From Ahaetulla prasina (lineage: Eukaryota; Chordata; Lepidosauria; Squamata; Colubridae), in contig NC_080548.1 in NCBI RefSeq assembly GCF_028640845.1, positions 18,721,321 to 18,785,320 on the forward strand: a DNA stretch of 64,000 nucleotides, read 5' to 3'. Both the position numbers and the translations under genes were made by a program. Below the pieces are notes generated by a model, which had not been told where the DNA came from, did no database searches, and saw nothing but the letters and a program-made list of their open reading frames with translations. Numbering within the stretch: position 1 is the stretch's first letter; each line of letters opens with the position of its first letter. Below are positions 19,865 through 29,683 of this stretch, piece after piece.

Positions 19865-20458
19865 CCTGTTCATCAATAAACCTTCTTTCCAAGCAACTTC
19901 CATGAATCCGGTGTCTTTTTCCCCATTTGGAACTGAACCTAGAAGGATATTTCTTCCAAAACAGTTCACAGGTCTTAAAGTTGCCAAGGTTGGACGCCCT
20001 GACTTAAAGAGTCTATTTAACTAAGACAAAAATAATCTTTCTCTGGGCCTCTGTGCAGGTTTTCAAACCAGGTTCTTGTTGTCCTTGACTTGCTCCTTCT
20101 TCAGGTGGGGGCTTACCAGGTTCCCAAAGCTGGGGGGCGGGGGGAGGAATAAGGAAAAGGGGAGCTTGCTGATATTGTAAAGCTCAGGTGTTGATTTTTT
20201 TCCCTCTGCTGCAGCTCCCCTCCTGAGCCAGGACTCTCCTAGGCAGTGAAGGCGGTAGATCAATATAAAGCTTGTGAAGAAGGAAGATTCAGGCCTTTGG
20301 GGAGCATCAGTCTTGGTAATTAGAAGCTGTATGGAGCTGCTACAGACCTGACATCTATGCCAAGTAAATAGTACACGGAAGATAGTCCCTGTTTAATATT
20401 TAAAGAGTGGCTAATGTTGAGAAAGCAGCTGCTTTTCTAGACACTCCAAAATACGACC
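19865..20458. other. Unique sequence with a foldback scrap
   Basis: A foldback end fragment ('cttaaagttgccaaggttgg') lies at about 19970-20000. No gene is recognised elsewhere. Confidence 0.45.
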
Positions 20459-20496
20459 AACAGAATGAGAGAGTTGGGAGGGGAGGTCTTCTAGTC

Positions 20497-20602
20497 CAGG
20501 GGTCTCCAACCATGGCAACTTTAAACCTGGTGGACTTCAACTCCCAGAATACTGGGAGTTGAAGTCCTCCAGGCTTAAAGTTGCCAAGGTTGGAGACCCC
20601 TG
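20497..20602. mobile_element. Foldback MITE (106 bp) with perfect 8-bp TSD
   Basis: Arms 'caggggtctccaacc' and 'ggttggagacccctg' flank the shared 'ggacttcaactcccagaata' / 'tactgggagttgaagtcc' core. The TSD is ttctagtc at 20489-20496 and 20603-20610, inside the CR1 word 'gtcttctagtccaac'. Confidence 0.92.
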
Positions 20603-20645
20603 TTCTAGTCCAACCCACTGCTCAAGCAGGAGACTTCTACTATGT

Positions 20646-21058
20646 CCATGATAGTGAACCTATGGCACGTGTGCCACAGGTGGCACACAGGGCCCTCTCT
20701 GTGGGCATGCCAGCTGTCACTGTCCATCACACATGCGTGCGTGCCTCCCACCGGCCAGCTGGTCTTCGGGTCCCTGCCGCACATGCATGCGGGGGCGGGG
20801 CGCATTCAGGGGTGCGTGCGTGTATGCTCTGGGGGCAGGACGCATGCACAGGGGGTACTCACATTGCATTTTGGGGGTTTGCGCAGGATGTGGGGGGGCA
20901 TGCTCGGGGAATGCGCACACATGTGCAGGAGTGGATCATATGTGCGGAGGGCGGGGGATGCTCGCATTGCATTTTGAGGGTTTGGGCAGACGTGTGTACA
21001 TTCTATCCCGGGCACATGCACTTTGTGCACTCAGCACCAAAAAGGTTAGCCATCACTG
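20646..21058. mobile_element. GC-hAT MITE with perfect 8-bp TSD
   Basis: Termini ccatgatagtgaacc and ggttagccatcactg; TSD tactatgt at 20638-20645 and 21059-21066. The interior alternates GTGCATGC-type and 'cattgcattttgggggtt' blocks. Numerous Cys/His-rich open frames on both strands come from these alternations and are not genes. Confidence 0.92.
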
Positions 21059-21161
21059 TACTATGTCATACAAATGGCTGTCTAATCTCCACAACTATAC
21101 CCACAACTTCTGGAGGGAGGCCATTCTACTGGTTAATCGTTTACATTCTTAGGAAGTTTCT

Positions 21162-21729
21162 TGTTGTGCCTCGTCCTCCCTCCTCTCCTTAGCCGGGCCC
21201 CTCCCATCTCCTCCTGGGCCTGCTATCAGACTTCGAGTTTGATAATGAAGATGAATGGCCTGTCATGCCTACAGCCCCCGGCATGCCCGGACAGGATGTC
21301 AGGAATGAACAAACAAACCTCACTCATACGGCGTGTGTTCCTTTGGCTCAGCCATCAGAGGAAGTCAGCCACGGATTGGAATTACTCGGGCCTACTCCTT
21401 CTGACCCCTCCCTTTCTCAAACAGCAGAAGACAATTCAAAGTGGGAGGATCCTCGCTTCCGGAGATCTGAGAGGCGAGGCCAGCAGAAGGAAGGGAGGGG
21501 CATAAATGCTGAGTCATGGAGCCACACTCGACAGCCTATATAAAGGACCTGCTTGAGTCAAGCAACTTTGAGTCAAGCAAAGTCTCATTTAGTTTGCTGA
21601 AGTCACAACTTGGACTCCTGCCTGCCCTGAGAAAGCTCGGAAGAATTTGGCAAAGCTGCAGAGGCTTTGTTGCCACGCCTGATACGGACTTCCTAGACCC
21701 GGTCGTCGGAGTGGGGGTGGGACACGACA
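21162..21729 (+). mobile_element. Solo LTR-A, diverged copy, with 5-bp TSD
   Basis: Starts TGTTGTGCCTCG and ends GGGACACGACA; TSD tttct at 21157-21161 and 21730-21734. TATA box at 21537-21544. The U3 frame begins like the 59 kb copy (VVPRP...) but has an in-frame stop at the tenth codon. It resumes to end in RRSERRGQQKEGRG, matching the basic tail of the other copies. It lacks the 54-bp repeats. Confidence 0.9.
21537..21544 (+). promoter_or_regulatory. TATA box of LTR-A (second copy)
   Basis: The sequence tatataaa lies at the same relative place as in the first LTR-A and is preceded by the shared 'gctgagtcatggagccac' word. Sharing between diverged copies supports a functional core promoter in the family. 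Confidence 0.6.
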
Positions 21730-21905
21730 TTTCTCCTTATTTCTGGATTGGTTTTCTTCTTGACTAGTTTCCATCCGTTGCTTCTTGTCTTGCCTTCAGG
21801 TGCTTTGGAGAATAGGTGGACCCCCTCTTCTCTGTGTCAGCCCCTGAAATACTGGAATCTGTCCCTGTAGTCCTCCTTTTCGTTAAGGATAGAGATGCTC
21901 AGCTC

Positions 21906-22255
21906 CAGAGGTGGGTTTCAGCAGGTTCTGACAAGTTCTGGAGAACCAGTAGTGGAAATTTTGAGTAATTTGGAGAACTGGTAAATGCCACCTCTGACTG
22001 GTGCCGCCCCCATCTATTCTCTGCCTCCTGAGTCCCAGCTGATCGGAAGGAAATGGGAATTTTGCAATAACCTTCCCCTGGAGTGGGAAGGAAATGGAGA
22101 TTTTACAGTATCCTTCCCCTGGAGTGGGAAGAAAGTGGAGATTTTACAGTATCCTTCCCCTGCCACACCCACCAAGCCATGCCCACCAAGCCATGCCATG
22201 CCCACCAAGACACGCCCACAGAACCGGTAGTAATTTTTTTTTAATCCCACCACTT
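21906..22255. mobile_element. CCGGTT-family MITE with perfect 8-bp TSD
   Basis: Starts cagaggtgggtttcagc, ends aatcccaccactt; TSD ctcagctc at 21898-21905 and 22256-22263. The interior has three 'cagtatccttcccctg'-type units and the 'cacccaccaagcca' block typical of the family. Confidence 0.9.
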
Positions 22256-22319
22256 CTCAGCTCCACAGCACTGCTGGGTGGGAGGGAAAGGGAGACCCTT
22301 CTCTCCCCCACCTACCAGA

Positions 22320-22640
22320 CTAGGTACTCACTATTAACTCTTGAGTGTTCAGTTACAGAAGGGACTCCGAAGGGATGGTGGCTCCTGGTGTGCTGGAACA
22401 GCAATGTAGGTTTGCGATAATGCCGATGTACGACTGCCGATCTAGACCACACAACCCCCCTTTGAAATGTGTGGTTTCTCATTTTTATATATGATACCCA
22501 TAGCGCAATTATTATTTGCACAAAGATGGAAAGATTTGGCACAACCTACTGTGGAGCAATGGTTGGCGAAGATGTGGAACTGGTTGAGATGGTCCAATGG
22601 AGTTCTTTGAACAGAGAAAAGACAATTTCCACATTTATTG
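22320..22640 (+). mobile_element. L1 LINE ORF2 C-terminal fragment, degraded
   Basis: A plus-strand reading gives AQLLFAQRWKDLAQPTVEQW followed by LAKMWNWL, which matches the 'W..P..EEWL.K' region near the end of vertebrate L1 ORF2. The frame is broken on both sides. A second L1 piece with the same motif is on the minus strand at 44403-44850. Confidence 0.5.
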
Positions 22641-22662
22641 CTGATTGAAATCCCTCTTATCT

Positions 22663-22824
22663 CAGTGGTTCTCAACCTGTGGTCCTCAGACCCTTGGGGT
22701 TCCCGTGATGTAGCCACAGGGGGTCCGTGAAGGCTTGGAAAAAATGTTGTGATTTAAATCTTAAGTCTTGGCCACAAAACATATTTAAAGGGAGTCGGTT
22801 GTGAAGAAATGGTTGAGAACCACT
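22663..22824. mobile_element. Charlie-like hAT MITE (162 bp)
   Basis: Ends cagtggttctcaacc and ggttgagaaccact are the classic Charlie-type hAT terminus. The flanks are tcttatct and cattatct (6 of 8). The interior contains 'cagacccttggggttcccg' and 'agggggtccgtgaagg'. Confidence 0.88.
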
Positions 22825-22832
22825 CATTATCT

Positions 22833-23385
22833 TACAGAATTTTTGTGCGAAACAGAAGAACACGAAGGTATGATTTATGGTTTGGATGATTAAACAGGCC
22901 AGATTACAGAAAGAGTAGAATTATGTTGTAAGCACAGAGCAAGAGGTAAATTTATAATTGTCCTTATGACGATTGTAATGAAGATGGGAAGCTACTCTTT
23001 GTCCCTTCGTTCTTTCTTTGCTCTTGCACTTTTAGTTCTTATTCATTTTTTTTCCTTTTTCTTGCTCTGCATTAGTTCTCATTAGTTCCTATTTTTCTAT
23101 TTTTCTATAAAATTGTATAATTTATGGTTTCTCCTGAAGTGGAAGCAGAATGCAGGAATGCACGAAAAGAGCAAACGTCTATTATGATTTCATTTGGACA
23201 TAGTTAGCAACATTGTTGGCACACATACTGCTTCCACCTGAGTGCTATTTTCATGAACCGCGTAGGTCAGAGGTCGGCTCTCTAAGGAGATCCTCCACTT
23301 GTAACTCTCAGCCTCCTTTTTTTTATAGGCCCCTGGAAAATCCTAAGGTTATGCTGTTGTTATTTAGCAACAAAACGCAAAAACA
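22833..23385. other. Unique sequence
   Basis: Nothing is recognised in this AT-rich interval. No long open frame is present. Confidence 0.4.
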
Positions 23386-23983
23386 AAGGTAGTCCTCAAC
23401 ATACAACCTCACTTGGGACCAAACTTTCTGTTGTTAAGCAAGGTGCTTGTTAACTCAGCCATGTCCGATGTGTGAGCTTTTTTGCCTTGGTTGTTAAGTG
23501 CAGCTGTTAAGTGAATTGCACGGTCTTTAAGCGAATGTTTTGCAAATGGCGATCACTTAACTCCAGGACACTTTTTTAAAAAAAAAAATATTTGAATTTA
23601 TATCCCGCCCTTCTCCGAAGACTCAGGGCGGCTTACATTGTGTAAGGCAATAGTTTCATCCATTTGTATATTATATACAAAGTCAACTTGTATTGCCCCC
23701 CCCAACAATCTGGGTCCTCATTTTACCTACCTTATAAAGGATGGAAGGCTGAGTCAACCTTAGGCCTGGTGGGACTCGAACCTGCAGTAATTGTAATTGC
23801 AGGCAGCTGTGTTAATAACAGACTGCATTAGCCTGTTGAGCCACAAGATCAGTGATATATGCCGGTTGCCAAGTGCCTGGATTTTGATCACGTGACCATG
23901 GGGATGCTGCAGTGATTGCAAGTGTGAGGCCGTGGTAACTTCAAATGGTCACTAAACGAATGGTTGTGTGTTGAGGGCTACCG
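23386..23983. mobile_element. TA-MITE split by a tRNA SINE
   Basis: Left end 'ggtagtcctcaacatacaac', right end 'gttgtgtgttgagggctacc'; the family words 'gttaagtgaattg' and 'gatcacgtgaccatggggatg' are present. It is interrupted at about 23571-23852 by a SINE in minus orientation, so the SINE is younger. Confidence 0.8.
23571..23852 (-). mobile_element. tRNA-derived SINE with L2-like 3' tail
   Basis: On the minus strand it starts with a tRNA-like head ('gtggctcaacaggctaatgc', then a box B-like gcaggttcgagtccc). It passes through 'gaggacccagattgttg' and ends with 'ccgccctgagtcttcgg', 'agaagggcgggatataaatt' and an A-rich tail. The tail matches the 3' end of the L2-type LINE at 38.4 kb. Five copies occur in this window. 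Confidence 0.85.
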
Positions 23984-24276
23984 GTAGCTCCATTACTTCA
24001 TGGACTTCAAATGGATTTAATGCATCTATTTTATTTTCAAGAAATCGTTCGACGATCCTTCACAATGATCCTCTGTGGCTCTTTGAGGTTGCAAGCCTCC
24101 TGCTTGATAGAAATGGGCCTCTGTTACCAAAGGATGGGCCAACTCAATGTAACCATAATGTCTTTGGTGGATTTTCATGCCATAAAAGCACCTGCACCTG
24201 CTCTGTAAGATGATACTGCTGTGCAGGGGCGAGGATAACAACTGTTTGCACAGATTGGCCATTTGTGAAGCAGAAC

Positions 24277-25248
24277 CTGGTGAAATCCAATTTTTTTTAT
24301 TATTGGTTCTGTGGGCGTGGCTTGGTGGGCGTGGCTTGGTGGGCGTGGCTTGGTAGGCGTGGCAGGGGAAGGATACTGCAAAATGTCCATTCCCTCCCCA
24401 CTCCTGGGGGAAGAATATTGCAAAATGTCCATTCCCTCCCTACTCTTGAGGGAAGGATGTTGCAAAATCTCCATTCCCACCCCACTCCAGGACAAGGATA
24501 CTGCAAAATCCCCATTCCCTCCCCACTCCTGGGGGAAGAATATTGCAAAATCCCCATTCCCTCCCCACTCCTGAGGGAAGGATGTTTCAAAATCTCCATT
24601 CCCACCCCACTCCAGGACAAGGATACTGCAAAATTCTCATTCCCTCCCCACTCCTGGGGGAAGAATATTGCAAAATCTCCATTCCACCCCACTCCTGAGG
24701 GAAGAATATTGCAAAATCCCCATTCCCTCCCCACTCCTGGGGGAAGAATATTGCAAAATCCCCATTCCCTCTCCACTCCTGAGGGAAGAATATTGCAAAA
24801 TCTCCATTCCCTCCCCACTCCTGGGGGAAGAATATTGCAAAATGTCCATTCCCACACCACTCCTGGGGGAAGAATATTGCAAAATCCCCATTCCCTCCCC
24901 ACTCCTGAGGGAAGAATATTGCAAAATCCCCATTCCCTCCCCACTCCTGGGGGAAGAATATTGCAAAATCCCCATTCCCTCTCCACTCCTGAGGGAAGAA
25001 TATTGCAAAATCTCCATTCCCTCCCCACTCCTGGGGGAAGAATATTGCAAAATGTTCATTCCCACACCACTCCTGGGGGAAGAATATTGCAAAATCCCCA
25101 TTCCCTCCCCATTCCTGAAGGAAGGATGTTGCAAAATCTCCATTCCCACCCCACTCTGGGGCCAGCCAGCGGTGGTATTTGCCGATTCTCCAGACTACTC
25201 GGAATTTCTGCTACCGGTTTTCCAGAACCTGTCACAATTTCACCCCTA
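24277..25248. mobile_element. CCGGTT MITE swollen by an internal 42-bp minisatellite
   Basis: Left end ctggtgaaatccaa then 'tggttctgtgggcgtgg'; right end ctaccggttttccagaacc to atttcacccct. These are the family's two ends, but they are about 970 bp apart instead of 240-415 bp because the interior has been tandemly amplified. No TSD is clear. Confidence 0.85.
24369..25160 (+). repeat. 42-bp minisatellite, about 19 units, with higher-order structure
   Basis: The unit contains gggaagaatattgcaaaat and ccccattccctccccactcc. Starts at 24411 and 24453 show the 42-bp step. A five-unit block of 210 bp is duplicated (24702-24911 and 24912-25121). An earlier 125-bp three-unit block is repeated from 24453 and 24578. 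As 42 is 14 codons, all frames stay open, giving 333- and 242-residue open frames on opposite strands that carry no biological meaning. Confidence 0.95.
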
Positions 25249-25296
25249 GTTCTATCCCTGAAATAATAATCCACATGAATGCTAATTGCCGTCTGG

Positions 25297-25367
25297 AGTT
25301 GTGGGTAGTCCATTACTGGAAGATTTCAAAAATAAACTGGACAACCATTTGACAGGATGGTATAAAG
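25297..25367 (+). mobile_element. CR1 3'-end scrap
   Basis: The sequence 'ggacaaccatttgacaggatg' and its neighbours match the last 100 bp of CR1 copies on the plus strand. It is cut by the following hAT-derived unit. Confidence 0.65.
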
Positions 25368-25895
25368 CATGGATGGTGAACCTTTTCGGCACTGAGTGCC
25401 CAAAGTGGAACGCGCCTGTGTGTGTGTGTGTGCATGTGCGCACGGCGGAGCACTGGAAACCTGAAAACCAGCTGGCCAGCGTGCCTGTTTTTTGGCCATT
25501 TTTGGACATTTGGGGGGCCGTTTTGAGTCTGTTTTTCGGACTATTTTCAGGGCATTTTTTGGGCCATTTTCAGGCCATTTTCTGGTGCTCCAGCACCTGC
25601 AAAGACCAGCTGGCTGGCATGCATGTGAAAGGCAGGAAAATGGGGAAGGGGATTTTCCTGCCTGTCGTCCATTCCTCAATCTCAGCAAAGAGTAAGGGAA
25701 GGATGGTAGGCAGGAATAGTCCTCTCCCCATTTCCCTGCCATTCACGACAAGGAGTGGCTGGGAGGGGAGGGTCCAATGAGGAGCCCCTTGATGTGAGTT
25801 GGCTACACCCACCCAGTCACATGACCTCCCCCCAACAAGCCACGCCCACAGAACCGGGTAGGGGAAATTTCTTAATTTCACCCCGTAGAAAGTGA
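25368..25895. mobile_element. Chimera of a GC-hAT left half and a CCGGTT right end
   Basis: It begins catggatggtgaacctttt and continues as a GC-hAT to about 25625, then changes to a segment ending 'gccacgcccacagaaccggg' and 'ttaatttcaccccgtag', which is a CCGGTT end. The right GC-hAT terminus is absent. This looks like a recombination or deletion junction between two MITE families. Confidence 0.6.
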
Positions 25896-26469
25896 TCCTA
25901 ACCTTCCAAATGGGAAATTGTAGAAAGGTTTACCTAACCTTAAACCCATCTTTGGCTATTTTTTGATCAGACTTGGAGGAAAATTGTATGTATATTTGTC
26001 TGACTTGCGTACAGCTCTGTGGAAAAGGCATAGTAATGGGTAAGCATTTCTGTTAACAGCTGGAGATCACCTTGAGCCCTGAGGCACGTAGGATGGATAG
26101 CTCCCATATTTTTTTTAGCTCTGCTTTACAACTGCAGCTGCTATTTTTCACGGAAATGTTTGATCGCTCCAAATTAATGAGTTATTTGTTCACCGTGTTC
26201 TCTTCCCCTTTAGGCCATCAGTTCTACAGGTTGCTGCTGTGAAGAAAACGCTTGCCGTTCTAGCGCTGGTACCTTGCCGGGAAGGGGTGAGAGAGTTTGC
26301 TGGGGTTGGTAGTGACTTTCCCTGTGGTTTCTAATCTTGGCCAAGGTCTTAAATTGAGGAAGGGAGAAAGCAATAGAGTTCTGAGGGCAGCGCTGGGCGG
26401 AGGACAGATTCCAGGGAAATTCCCATTAGCCTGTTATGTGAGATGTTAAATAGGAGACGCGCCGTCAGA
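25896..26469. other. Unique sequence
   Basis: No repeat or gene is recognised. Ordinary composition. Confidence 0.4.
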
Positions 26470-26938
26470 TTGTTGTTAGATTTTTGTTAGCTGCAAAGTC
26501 GTGTCCGACCCATTGCGACCCCATGGACAATGTTCCTCCAGGCGTTCCTTTCCTCTACCATCCTCTGGAATCATTTAAGCTCATGCCTACTACTTCAGTG
26601 ACTCCATCCAGCCACCTCGTTCTCCGTCGTCCCCTTCCTCTTTTGCCCTCAATCTTTCCCAGCATTAGGCTCTTCTCCAGTGAGTCCTTCCTTCTCATTA
26701 GGTGGCCAAAGGATTTGACTTTCATCTTCAGGATCTGCCTTTCTAAAGAGCAGTCAGGGTTGATCTCCTCTAGGACTGACCGGTTGGATCGCTTTGCAGT
26801 CCAAGGGACTCGCAGGAGTCTTCTCCAGCACCAGAGTTCAAAGGCCTCAATTCTTTGGTGCTCAGCCTTTCTTATGGTCCAACTTTCACAGCCATACATT
26901 GCAACTGGGAATACCATAGCTCTGACTATATGCACTTC
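26470..26938 (-). mobile_element. BovB (RTE) LINE 3' end
   Basis: The minus strand encodes the BovB ORF2 C-terminus and ends with the 'gacttTGCAgctaacaa'-type 3' end that is typical of BovB. BovB is known to be widespread in squamates and ruminants, with horizontal transfer inferred in the literature. The 5' truncation joins an AT-rich block at 26940. The same junction is seen at 61.1 kb. Confidence 0.9.
26555..26935 (-). pseudogene. BovB reverse-transcriptase ORF, C-terminal fragment
   Basis: The frame of 126 residues contains MYGCESWTIRKAEHQRIEAF, ELWCWRRLLRVPWTAKRSN, FGHLMRRKDSLEKSLMLGKI and RRRTRWLDGVTE, the standard end of BovB/RTE ORF2. The copy at 60.66-60.90 kb encodes the same FGHLMRRKDSLEKNLMLG block. 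The catalytic centre lies upstream and is missing. Confidence 0.9.
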
Positions 26939-27131
26939 TGTATATATTTTTGTATATATTTTATATATTTTTAAATATATTTTTATGTATTTTATATATA
27001 TTTATATATTTTTGTATGTATTTTGTGTATGTGTGTTTGTGTGTGTGTGTGTGTATTTTGTCAGTGGTTGACTTGGAAAGAGAAGGAAGAAATATTTTAA
27101 AGCTTTTGACACAATATGAGACATTTTAAAG
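26939..27131. repeat. AT-rich tract, (GT)n and linked single-copy segment
   Basis: TATATTTT-type repeats at 26940-27030 pass into a GT run (about 27034-27053). Next comes a segment with 'gcttttgacacaatatgag' and 'acattttaaag' that is repeated after the second BovB copy at 61.27-61.32 kb. Confidence 0.85.
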
Positions 27132-27277
27132 CAGGATTTCTTCACCTGGAGAACTTGAAGATGTGTGAACTTCAACTCCCAGAATTCCCCAGCCAGCATG
27201 TTATAATTAGCATATTATTCGAGCTAGTGGGAATTCTGGGAGTTGAAGTCCACACATCTTCAGGTGGAGAAACACTG
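27132..27277. mobile_element. Foldback MITE (146 bp)
   Basis: Ends caggatttcttcacctgg and ccaggtggagaaacactg in inverted sense, core 'cttcaactcccagaattccc'. The flanks are ttttaaag and tgctaaag (6 of 8). Only the first twenty-odd bases of this element are present in the duplicated copy at 61.32 kb. Confidence 0.8.
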
Positions 27278-27720
27278 TGCTAAAGAAACTGAGTCTTTCA
27301 TTGGTTGAATCGATCTAGAATTTTTAATCATCGCCTCTTCTCTGAGATCCAGTCAGCTAATTTTAGATTCGGGACTAAACCTCTGGGTTTATCCACATCT
27401 CTTTCGATAATGATGAGCTCAGGATTTCTCAGAAGAGTTCCTCTAACTGGGCCACTGGCCCTATATGTGGACTGTACTCTCCTGGTTTTGTTCTGATTAC
27501 CGCCAAATGACTTCAAGGGCCTTGGTAATTAACAGCAAGGTGTCCCAGATTTTATATTTTGGATGTTGGAGGAAAGAGGGACGGATATAGAGAAATTAAT
27601 TTGCTTATAAACCGAAAACACAATGTTTCATAATTTGTAAGCCATTTTGGGAGGTAGGACACTTGAAAAGTAGGGTAGGTGCATCTAAGTAGGTAAACAC
27701 ACTAAACAGGTAATTGTTCT
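27278..27720. other. Unique sequence
   Basis: No recognised repeat or gene. Confidence 0.4.
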
Positions 27721-27721
27721 A

Positions 27722-27925
27722 ATAGGTTTTTATAAACAACTCAAGGCTAATACTAATACTTAATCCTCCCTCCTCCTCCTATTTTTCCCTCAACAACAAC
27801 CTTGTGAGATGGGTCCAAAAGCCATCCTCTTAACTTTCGTGACTAAGACGGGACTAGAACTCTCAGTCACCTGGTTTCTAGCCTGTCGCCTTAACCAGTA
27901 GACCAAACTGGCTCTCATTTGTTAA
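27722..27925 (-). mobile_element. tRNA-derived SINE of MIR-like body type
   Basis: On the minus strand the head reads 'ggtctactggttaaggcgac' with a box B-like 'gagttctagtcccgtc', followed by 'ctcacaaggttgttgttgagg' and 'aggaggaggagg'. A second copy at 47975-48530 is on the plus strand and carries an internal triplication. Confidence 0.75.
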
Positions 27926-28199
27926 TTGATAGCATAATCTATCTCACAGGTAACCTGCATCTTCCCCCTCACTTCAATCTAAATGCTACATCAGTCAGGG
28001 CATTCTATGCACCTGATGTAGAGACCTGCAGCTGATGAAAGCTTACGCTGCAGTTAGTTGGAAGAAGTGCTGTCAAGAGTCCTGCTGATTTTTTGTCACC
28101 ATGGACTGTCAGGTACAAGAAACCAGGAGCCAGGATGGAATTCAAAAACACTGCAATTTTATTCCTTGCAACCCATACACAAGAATCTGATCTACTAAT

Positions 28200-28426
28200 C
28201 ATCTCCATTTAATGACCCCATAATCCCATGCGGGGTGGAATCTAGGCAACTGAATGGAACTGAGTGTTTACTGGCCTGATGCCTTTCTTGTCGCCAATGC
28301 AGAGTTATATTCAGCAGATATATTCTCAACGTGCCCAGAGAGAGAAATACCTGCCTCTACCTAGGATCGAAGTCACAGCCTCCTGATTTTGAGGCGAGAG
28401 CTCCACATCTTGGCCACCCGACTACT
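28200..28426 (-). mobile_element. tRNA-derived SINE with a 20-bp TSD
   Basis: The minus strand starts 'gtcgggtggccaagatgtgg' (box A-like) and has a box B-like 'gacttcgatcctagg'. It is flanked by caagaatctg-(a/g)-tctactaat at 28180-28199 and 28427-28446. Long TSDs of this kind are made by LINE-encoded machinery. One mismatch in 20 bp suggests a moderately recent insertion. Confidence 0.85.
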
Positions 28427-28599
28427 CAAGAATCTGGTCTACTAATGGTCAATGCAAATTGGTGCCAAATAAGAGTCAATGGGACTTCAAGAGCGGCTGG
28501 GTTTAGGTCTCTTGGGGTTGTAGGGACTCCAGACTGATAATGTGTTTGACCCCACCCTCAGGTTCAGCCTGGTCACCCACTGCACTAACATGTATCCCC

Positions 28600-28990
28600 C
28601 AGTGGGGAAATTTAAAATTGGTTACTACCCGTTCTGTGGGTGTGGTTTGGTGGTGGTGGGGTAATGTGACTGGGTGGGAGTGGCCAACTTTTTTTTTTTA
28701 CTTTTAAAAGCATTTTCTTCGGCCGAAGAGGTTGTAGAAAAAAAATGTTTTGATGATCCCAGCTGAGCTGCGCAATCATCAGAGGCTTTTTTTTTTACTT
28801 TTAAAAGCATTTTTTCAGCGGAAGAAAAAATGCTTTTAAAAGTAAAAAACAACAACAACCCGCTGATGATCACGTGGCTCAGCTGGGCATGTGGGGGGAA
28901 GGGATTTTTGTTACTGGTTCTCCCAACCACTTCTGCCATCGCTACCGGATCTGGAGGTCCTGACCGAACCGGGAGCATTTCACCCTTGCA
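28600..28990. mobile_element. CCGGTT-family MITE
   Basis: Left part 'ggttactacccgttctgtggg', right part 'ccgaaccgggagcatttcac'. It shares the 'gcttttaaaagtaaaaaa' and 'cagctgagc' blocks with the 7565-8263 and 32990-33330 copies. The terminal TSD is not clear. Confidence 0.75.
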
Positions 28991-29628
28991 CTGCACTAAC
29001 GTGTCTCTTGTCTTACCGTGTCTCCATATCTGTGGTTAACGCTGCATGAGAATTCTTCTGATCTAGGCATCATCGAGGCATTTGGTGTCTAGTAGGATAT
29101 CTAATCCAACTCCGTATTTCATGGAAGAGCTTCAGAGTACAGAACATCCCTAGGGGAAGCTTTCCAGACCCTGTTTGTCCAAAGCAATTGGCGCCTTTGT
29201 CAAACAGCCCTTTCTCCCAATATGTTTCTCTAATGTTTAGTCTAAGTCCATCTGTAGCTTCAGATAAATCAAGTCCCACTCTCGGGGAGCAGCCAGGAAC
29301 GATATTTTTTTTTTAAAAAAAACTACCTTTGAAGTTGACAGTCCTTCAAGTATTTGTCCTCTACTGTCAACTCTATCTCCGTGGGTTAGCTCTGAATGCC
29401 TGTTAATTCTGCCTGTTAAAGGAAAGAGCAGGAGGTGGCCATACTAGAAATAGACGCTGGTCTGGTCTTAATTAGTTTATTTCAAGTTCGCATCTCTGCA
29501 GTCGGCAAAGGAGTCAGGTTTGAAAGCAGGAGGCTGGTTTTACAGCACCTGGCTGCCATCCAGCACGACTCAGATCTGCTGAATGGTGTTAATTATCACT
29601 TTGGTTGACAAAAGGGCGTGTGCACACA
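28991..29628. other. Unique sequence
   Basis: No recognised repeat or gene. A T-run with an A-run lies near 29307-29325. Confidence 0.4.
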
Positions 29629-29633
29629 CACAC

Positions 29634-29680
<47 letters not shown>
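29629..29680 (+). repeat. (TG)n microsatellite, about 21 units
   Basis: Near-perfect TG run immediately left of a CCGGTT MITE. A CA run on the far side makes the pair an inverted arrangement around that element. Confidence 0.95.

Positions 29681-29683
<3 letters not shown>

Larger units (their letters stand above)
20459..21905 (-). mobile_element. CR1 LINE carrying three nested inserts plus one at its edge
   Basis: CR1 pieces are 20459-20496, 20603-20645, 21059-21161 and 21730-21905. Inserts are a foldback (TSD ttctagtc), a GC-hAT (TSD tactatgt), an LTR-A (TSD tttct) and, at the right edge, a CCGGTT MITE (TSD ctcagctc). Each TSD is perfect, so all four arrived after the CR1. Joined, the pieces follow the order seen in intact CR1 copies such as 54.7-55.3 kb. 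Confidence 0.86.

Noticed and set aside
24369..25160. Regular repeats resembling a CRISPR array
   Set aside because: The units are contiguous with no unique spacers, the DNA is vertebrate, and no cas gene is present.
24265..25266. A 333-residue open frame on the plus strand and a 242-residue one on the minus strand, both with 14-residue repeats
   Set aside because: Both come from the 42-bp minisatellite, whose length is a multiple of three. The repeated peptides appear in several frames at once and there is no gene context.
26484..27071. 195-residue plus-strand frame
   Set aside because: It is antisense to BovB ORF2 and then runs into AT repeats.
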